Shown here: piece by piece, positions 58,995-64,000 of the stretch
Layout: each line of letters starts with the position of its first letter
Position numbering within the stretch: the stretch's first letter is position 1
NCBI GenBank assembly: GCA_014529385.2
Contig: CM043959.1
Location: 13,672,809 to 13,736,808, forward strand
DNA from: Adiantum capillus-veneris
Lineage: Eukaryota; Streptophyta; Polypodiopsida; Polypodiales; Pteridaceae
Direction: 5' to 3'
Length of the DNA: 64,000 nt
Program-made: the position numbers and the translations under genes
The notes under the pieces: generated by a model
The model's database searches: none
What the model was told of the DNA's origin: nothing
The model's input: the letters and a program-made list of their open reading frames with translations, nothing else

Positions 58995-60583
58995 CTGATG
59001 AATTCTTTTGGAGAAGTGCTACTAGTATATGCCCTTAGCCCCCCTGAGTCCCCTTCAAGCCTTATTTCAATAAAAAAGTCAAAAAGATAGATAGAAACTC
59101 CTTGTTTGGCTTTCAGAGCCTTTGAGTCGTTTTCTGACTCTTGGAGTGCTTTTCGACGATGAAATTTCTTCATGTTAGTCTCCATAGCTTCATGGTTCCT
59201 TGGGGAACCTTACCATATGGTTTTTGTTGGCTCTGGCTTTAGCGGAGCTCCGTTTGGCGATTTGTCGCTCTGGAAGCGCCCATGATTGCGTTTGCATGCC
59301 CCCAATGATTTGTAGTGGTCTACCACCATAGGACTTGGTTATTGATGGTCTAGGCAAGCCGCTCGTGAAGTTTGGTGGCAAACGGACATCCGGTTTGGCC
59401 GTGAGAGCCAGTTTTTGACGCTTTGTGTGTCTGATGCCGTTTCTGAAGCTTAGTCCCGTTTTGGGTCGTCTTATGGCCATGTGGGCTATATAGCCTTGTA
59501 GAGAATATCGAGATGCTCCTACCCATGAGTTTTGGTAGCCTTTGGATGACTTTCCCCGATTTACCACTTGGTGGCCTCTTGCAGGGCTCTAAAAGTTAGG
59601 GTTTTTCCCGTTGGTTTTTTGCCGCCTTTGTGCATTCAAGAGTGGTCTCCTATGCTAGGGTAAAGTCCCTATGAAGCCTTATTGCTATTGGGTTAGCCTT
59701 TAGGTGGCTACCTCTACCTGTAGGTCTCTACTGCTCGTTCCCCGTGTGAAACCTACACTAGTTTTCGCGATAAAACATCAAACATATGCAAAAAGCTTAC
59801 CTCTCATATATAGAGCCTGTCGGGTGGTCGTGCACATCGTAGAAGCAGCTGGAAGTCTGGTTCGTTCTAGGTGGCTAGAGCTCTCTCTCAAGAAGGAAAT
59901 AGTAGAAATGAGCTATAAGTGAAGTAAACAAATCTTATAATGGGGGTCCCCGGACCACTTTCTATGAAATTTGACATGTGCTCCTAACTTCTTGCGAGAT
60001 GCGGTTTAGGCTCGAAAAGTTCCTGATTTGGACTTCGTTTGCCCAGTTTCCGAGAAATTTGACGTTTCGATCAAAATCTGGCCAAAACACACCTCCCGCT
60101 CTATTCACATAATTGCACCCCCATTGTACCATAGGTTGTCCTATAGTCACTGATTATCCCCATATTTTTTGTTTTTCATTACGACCGTATTTCACCTGCT
60201 TTTTGTATTTTTGAAGTTTTTCTGCCGATAATTAGTAAAATTAAAAAGAAAATAGCAAAATTAACCTAGAAAATCCCCAAAAATCAAAATAACTCAAAAA
60301 CATCACCGCAAAACACTATGTACACTCACATGCAATTTTTATGTCTGGATTTCTCCGTTTTACCAATATTTTGCCCGAAAAATGGCTATTTTTACATATA
60401 TACACACACCTAAAGGCCTAATTTGGCGTTTGGCCCCATATACTTGTAGATTCTTGCTGTATAAGGGCATATGTACTTAGGTTAGTTCAGAAAATTTTGA
60501 AATCAAACGAAAACCCTTCAAAATAGTCGAAAAACATGCCCTTTTTTGCTCTTTTCACCTTCATTGGGTCCGCATTGAGAATG
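58995..60583 (-). other. Leader and presumed 5' LTR of unit B; no gene
   Basis: It contains the distal leader and, by position, the LTR that starts after the polypurine tract at 60584. Neither LTR end is clear. Minus frames at 59190-59567 and 59962-60150 have no domain. Confidence 0.4.
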
Positions 60584-60597
60584 CCTCCCCCCCTCCT
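60584..60597 (-). other. Polypurine tract of the integrase/retropepsin unit
   Basis: The minus strand reads AGGAGGGGGGGAGG, almost identical to the tract at 54394-54406. The next bases are CATTCTC, so the expected TG is not preserved. An imperfect stem (CGG/CCG arms) lies on its 5' side at about 60601-60614. Confidence 0.55.
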
Positions 60598-60762
60598 AGT
60601 CGGAGTCCTCCCGGATGACAAGGTATCGCCTCGGGGTATGTGCAGTGCATGGGTTAAAAATTGTGCTAGTGCGCGGCCTTGTAATGTGGCCCTATTTAAT
60701 GCATACTCAGTCAATGCATGGAAAAATTAATGTTATGCGAGAGGAGGGAATAAGCAAGATGT

Positions 60763-62025
60763 TTATTGGCATTCGACGTCGAGGTTTCCTGTTTGTTGTT
60801 GATTTGGTTGGCGTATTTTCTTTGCAAGTAAAAGTTGTAACTCTACAGCTCTTTGTTTGATCGTCTTTTTTGCAAAAGTTGCTTGGGTTGCCGCTACTGT
60901 CGATATGGCCGTGGTTGTTTTCGTAGATGGAAGTGTCATTTCCGTTGTAGCTATAATCGTGTTCTCTGTTAATTGCCCTTTGGAGTTTTGTTGTGGATGA
61001 TTTTGTAGGTTTATTGCCTCGTCCTTGATCGTCATTGTTGTTCTGTTGATCGGTACCCACATAGATCGGTTTGCCGGTTTCATATGTAGTGAGTGTCTGG
61101 CTGCTGGTGTTGCTTGTACTGAAGGGAGTTCCTGTTGCTTTGGTTTGGGGATCCAAATGCATGTCGCATTTAAGTGGTTATTGAGCATTCTCTTCGGGAT
61201 CCATATCTTTTTTATTTTCTTGGTTGTTGGTTTAACTGTGTTCTTTTGTTGACTTCTGCTATTGTATTGTGGTTTGTATGCCAGGTCGCCTCTATCCTTC
61301 CATACCCATACTTGTTTTTCGCGTGTTGCTAACCTTGATCTATTCACTGTGGTCTGTGTTGTCTTACTTTTGTAGTGAACATGGTTGGCAGTTCCCTGGT
61401 TGTTCTCCATGGGTATCGTGTTGTGCTTTATTAGCACCCATCCTTTTTGTTCTTTATTCAGTGATGGTGGTGCTATCGTCTGGTTCTTTCGGGTTGGCTG
61501 AGCAAAGGCTACCACCTGTTGTTCTTGTGCATGCTGAATTTTGACTATATTCAAACTCAAATCTATCTGCACATTATATTCTTTCTGCCATGGTTGTCCC
61601 AATAACATTTGGTGTAGTGTGCTCGCATCCTCAACCACATAAAACTTGTGGGGGTAAACATATTGATGTATTTGTACATGCAATATTGTCCAGCCCAATG
61701 TTCCTAGCGTATGTGATGTACTACTTTCCAGCACTTGTTGAGTAGGATGTAGTTGATCTTCGAGCTTGAGCTGTTTATATAATTTGTAAGAGATCACATT
61801 TTCTTGAGCTCTGGAATCAACCAATGCCCTCAATTCAACTTGATTGCTACCCACTTTGACTGCAATTATTGGTTCCACTGTGTCTTCACCAAAATTCGTT
61901 AATCGAATAGCATTTATTCGCAACGGTGATCCACTTTGTTGTTGTTGTCGTAGAAGCCTTCTTTTTGCAATGCGTTCTTTTGCTTCTGCTTGTGCTTCTT
62001 CCCGTACCCTCTGTTTCTCCTTCAT
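60763..62025 (-). CDS. Post-integrase ORF: retropepsin-like domain plus WxPK repeats
   Basis: A 420-codon open frame following the integrase tail. It has a basic helical start (MKEKQRVREEAQAEAKERIA), then a retropepsin-like domain at residues ~38-150: EPIIAVKVGSNQVELRALVD with the active-site Asp at residue 70 followed by S-R-A instead of S/T-G-A, and the closing HQMLLGQPWQ. A basic, Thr/Gln-rich region follows with VWVWKD, KIWIPKR, CIWIPKP and MWVPINR. It is linked in frame to the integrase tail except for TAA near 62048 and TGA near 62198, so it may have been the C-terminus of pol or a separate ORF. A protease-like domain after integrase is not the Ty3 order; Arg in place of Gly argues against catalysis. 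ATG 62025 is the first Met after the TAA. Confidence 0.6.
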   Translation of the reverse strand: MKEKQRVREEAQAEAKERIAKRRLLRQQQQSGSPLRINAIRLTNFGEDTVEPIIAVKVGSNQVELRALVDSRAQENVISYKLYKQLKLEDQLHPTQQVLESSTSHTLGTLGWTILHVQIHQYVYPHKFYVVEDASTLHQMLLGQPWQKEYNVQIDLSLNIVKIQHAQEQQVVAFAQPTRKNQTIAPPSLNKEQKGWVLIKHNTIPMENNQGTANHVHYKSKTTQTTVNRSRLATREKQVWVWKDRGDLAYKPQYNSRSQQKNTVKPTTKKIKKIWIPKRMLNNHLNATCIWIPKPKQQELPSVQATPAARHSLHMKPANRSMWVPINRTTMTIKDEAINLQNHPQQNSKGQLTENTIIATTEMTLPSTKTTTAISTVAATQATFAKKTIKQRAVELQLLLAKKIRQPNQQQTGNLDVECQ

Positions 62026-62029
62026 CCGT

Positions 62030-63329
62030 TGTTTTTCTTGATGGATTTATTGAAGCATATCCTCTGTTAGTGGTAAATGATACTTTTTTAACCGACACTC
62101 ACTAATCCAATTTGGCATTTCTTCTCCTGCCAATGTAGCAACTTTGACAGCTCCACTTTGTGATAAGTCACTAATCACAAGGGGTCCCATCCCTCACTTT
62201 TTAAGTTTTTTGGTATGTTGCTTCAAAGTATAAACAAGTACATAATCACCTGTTTTGAACTCTTTCGTACGCACATGCTTGTCAAAAAACTCTTTTTGTC
62301 TTCTCTTTTTAGCATAGATCGAAGCTACAGCTCTCAGTCGAAGTTCATCTAGCTTTTCAAGATCATCTATTCTTGAAGAGAGCTCATGGCATGTCCATTC
62401 TAAGCGTTTCGCTACTCATAGAGTTGGAACTAAAAACTCTATGGGTAATATAGTGTTTAGACCAAACACCATGTTGTATGGTGTGGTTCCAATAGATGTT
62501 TTATAAGCTACCTAGTATGCCCATAGTGTTGAGTGCAATTGTTGATCCCAGTCGATCCTTGACTCTGATACAATTTTAGTCAAAACGGTGCATAGTGTTT
62601 TATTTGTGGCCTTAGCTTGTCCATTTGCATGTGGATGATATGGAGCAGATTTCTTATGTATGACCGTGAATTCCTCTAGCAGATATTCAATGACTTCATT
62701 AAGAAAATGTGTTCCTCGATCACTGACAATTTCTATTGGTAATCCGTATCGTACAAAGACATTCTCATACAAAAATTGTGCAGTGGTTCTTGCATCTGCT
62801 TTTTGAGTTGCTTTGGCTTCAGCCCATTTTGTGAGATAATCCGTAGCCACAATGATATATTGGGTATGGGTGCGATATGCGGGGGGTGAAATAGGCCCCA
62901 CAAAATCAATTCCCCATTTTGCAAATGACCGTGCTCCCATCATTGACCGTCGTGGCATCTCATCTCTCTTTATCGGCACCTTAGTGCGCTCACATGCATC
63001 ACAACGCTTTACAAACTCCTCAGTATCCATGTGCAATGTAGGCCATCATATTCCTGCGGTTAAGACAATTTTTGTCGTCTTATTTCTGAAAAATGGCCTC
63101 CACTTATTCCTCCATGTGCGTGTTCTAGAATCAACATGTATTCACTTTCACTTGCACAGATTCTAAGTTGATTTTCCTTTCCTCTCTTGTAGAGTTGATT
63201 TCCAAATAAATTAAAGTCTCGAACCTCCCATTCTATAGCCCTTTTTCGCGCTTTTGTTATGTTTTCAGGAAATGTCCTTGTTGTTAAGAAATCAATGATA
63301 TATTGACTCCATGCAGGTGCAATGGTCAC
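62030..63329 (-). pseudogene. Ty3 integrase with second zinc-binding domain, core and C-terminal tail
   Basis: Reading leftward: a linker NQLYKRGKENQLRICASESE; a zinc-binding domain (LEHAHGGISGGHF, a frameshift, then EFVKRCDACERTK); the core with WGIDFVGPISPPAYR (first Asp) and YGLPIEIVSDRGTHFLNEVI (second Asp). The third position reads YHPHANGQAKATNK, where Glu is Lys. The tail has AYQVAYKTSIGTTPYNMVFG, then EFKTGDYVLVYTLKQH and a GPF/Y-like GMGPLVISDLSQSGAVKVAT. The long frame 62512-63036 is intact. Stops occur at 62512, near 62198 and 62048, with a frameshift near 63060. Confidence 0.88.
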
Positions 63330-63356
63330 CTAAAATAATATTGCGTGATCCACCAG

Positions 63357-63977
63357 TCATTTGGCACTACATATAGTACAATTGTTAACATAAGCATGTG
63401 TGTTAGCATACATAGTTGGCCAATAAACTCCTAAGTGTTTCAATCTTTGGTGTGTTTTCATTGTTGAACAATGAAATGCACAATCTTGGATGTGTGCTTC
63501 TTCAAGATAACACTCGAATTCCTCTGGATTTATACATAATCGTAGAATTTGGTCCGAGCCTAGATGGTACAGTTGTCCTGCAATCAACTGAAATTTGTTT
63601 GTTTGTCGAAATGTTTGTTGTTTGGATCTGTCTTCCTTGTTATCAAATCTACCTCCAAAGGAAAGAATGCTAACAATTTCCTGAGACCATTTGGGTATCA
63701 TTTCAATATTGAAAAGATAAGCATCAGGTATGTCATAATCTACTCCTTCAGGAGCTTCCCCGTTTTGTAGCCTTGAAATATGATCTGCCCGTAAATGAGT
63801 TTTACCCTTTTTTACTACCACTGTGAAGTCAAACTCTAGCAATATAATAAACCACCGTACAATTCTCCCAGTATTGCATAGTTTATTTACTAGATACAAA
63901 AGAGCTTGATGATCTGTGAAGAACACAAATTTGTTTGCAAGCAAGTAATGCCGAAATTTCTTTACAGCTTTAATCAT
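63357..63977 (-). pseudogene. Ty3 RNase H end and first integrase zinc-binding domain
   Basis: The frame starts inside RNase H (MIKAVKKFRHYLLANKFVFF, TDHQALLYLVNK, KTHLRADHISRLQNGEAPEG). It then passes to a linker and a complete H-H-C-C region: NPEEFECYLEEAHIQDCAFH, HQRLKHLGVYWPTMY, YVNNCTICSAK. A second zinc-binding region of the same type follows at 63060-63329. The reverse transcriptase lies beyond the right edge of the window. The short gap at 63330-63356 joins the two frames. Confidence 0.88.
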
Positions 63978-64000
63978 TCCTAATCTCTCTCTTTCAGTGG

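Overview
The window is nuclear DNA from a land plant with a large, repeat-rich genome. The evidence is one intact NAC-domain transcription factor gene (a plant-specific family) in a sea of Ty1/copia and Ty3/gypsy LTR retrotransposons, several primed by initiator-methionine tRNA (TGGTATCAGAGC). Very long CT/GA microsatellites and an intronless NAC gene might fit a fern or other non-seed plant, but the sequence alone does not settle the species.

Layout. 0-5 kb: a decayed minus-strand Ty3 element (integrase, reverse transcriptase, gag start, primer site) carrying a CACTA-like insertion. 6.5-7.6 kb: two tandem repeat arrays. 8-11.65 kb: 3' part of a plus-strand Ty3 element with retropepsin-like and repeated WxPK segments, ending in a stem-loop, a polypurine tract and an LTR. 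12.8-13.9 kb: plus-strand copia remnant. 14.3-23 kb: an old minus-strand copia element split by a young, complete, plus-strand copia element at 16826-22455, with 5-bp target duplications and near-identical LTRs. 23-28.3 kb: AT-rich, no recognisable gene. 28.3-34.1 kb: decayed copia element whose LTRs carry a (CT)n tract. 34-37.6 kb: anonymous sequence with GA tracts and a 25-G run. 37.6-38.4 kb: the NAC gene. 39.8-40.5 kb: duplicated compound microsatellite unit.

41-64 kb: a head-to-tail chain of four minus-strand Ty3-type units that appear to share LTR boundaries: (i) pol ending in an integrase plus an extra retropepsin-like/WxPK ORF (64-60.6 kb); (ii) a pol-less unit encoding one long helical/coiled-coil protein (60.6-54.4 kb); (iii) a second pol-less unit of the same protein family (54.4-48.1 kb); (iv) an Athila-like gag-pol with a coiled-coil ORF in the env-like position (48.1-41 kb).

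The most unusual signal is in units ii and iii. Upstream of the coiled-coil ORF each has a spaced array of a perfect palindrome with a CGCG centre. The two palindromes differ in sequence, and in unit ii they recur every 286-287 bp while the spacers have diverged. A second signal is a stem with an RGGR tetraloop just 5' of the polypurine tract, clear in three elements, with arms that covary.

Apart from the NAC gene nothing looks like an intact host gene. All retroelement genes are broken, although the young copia copy is interrupted by only one stop codon.
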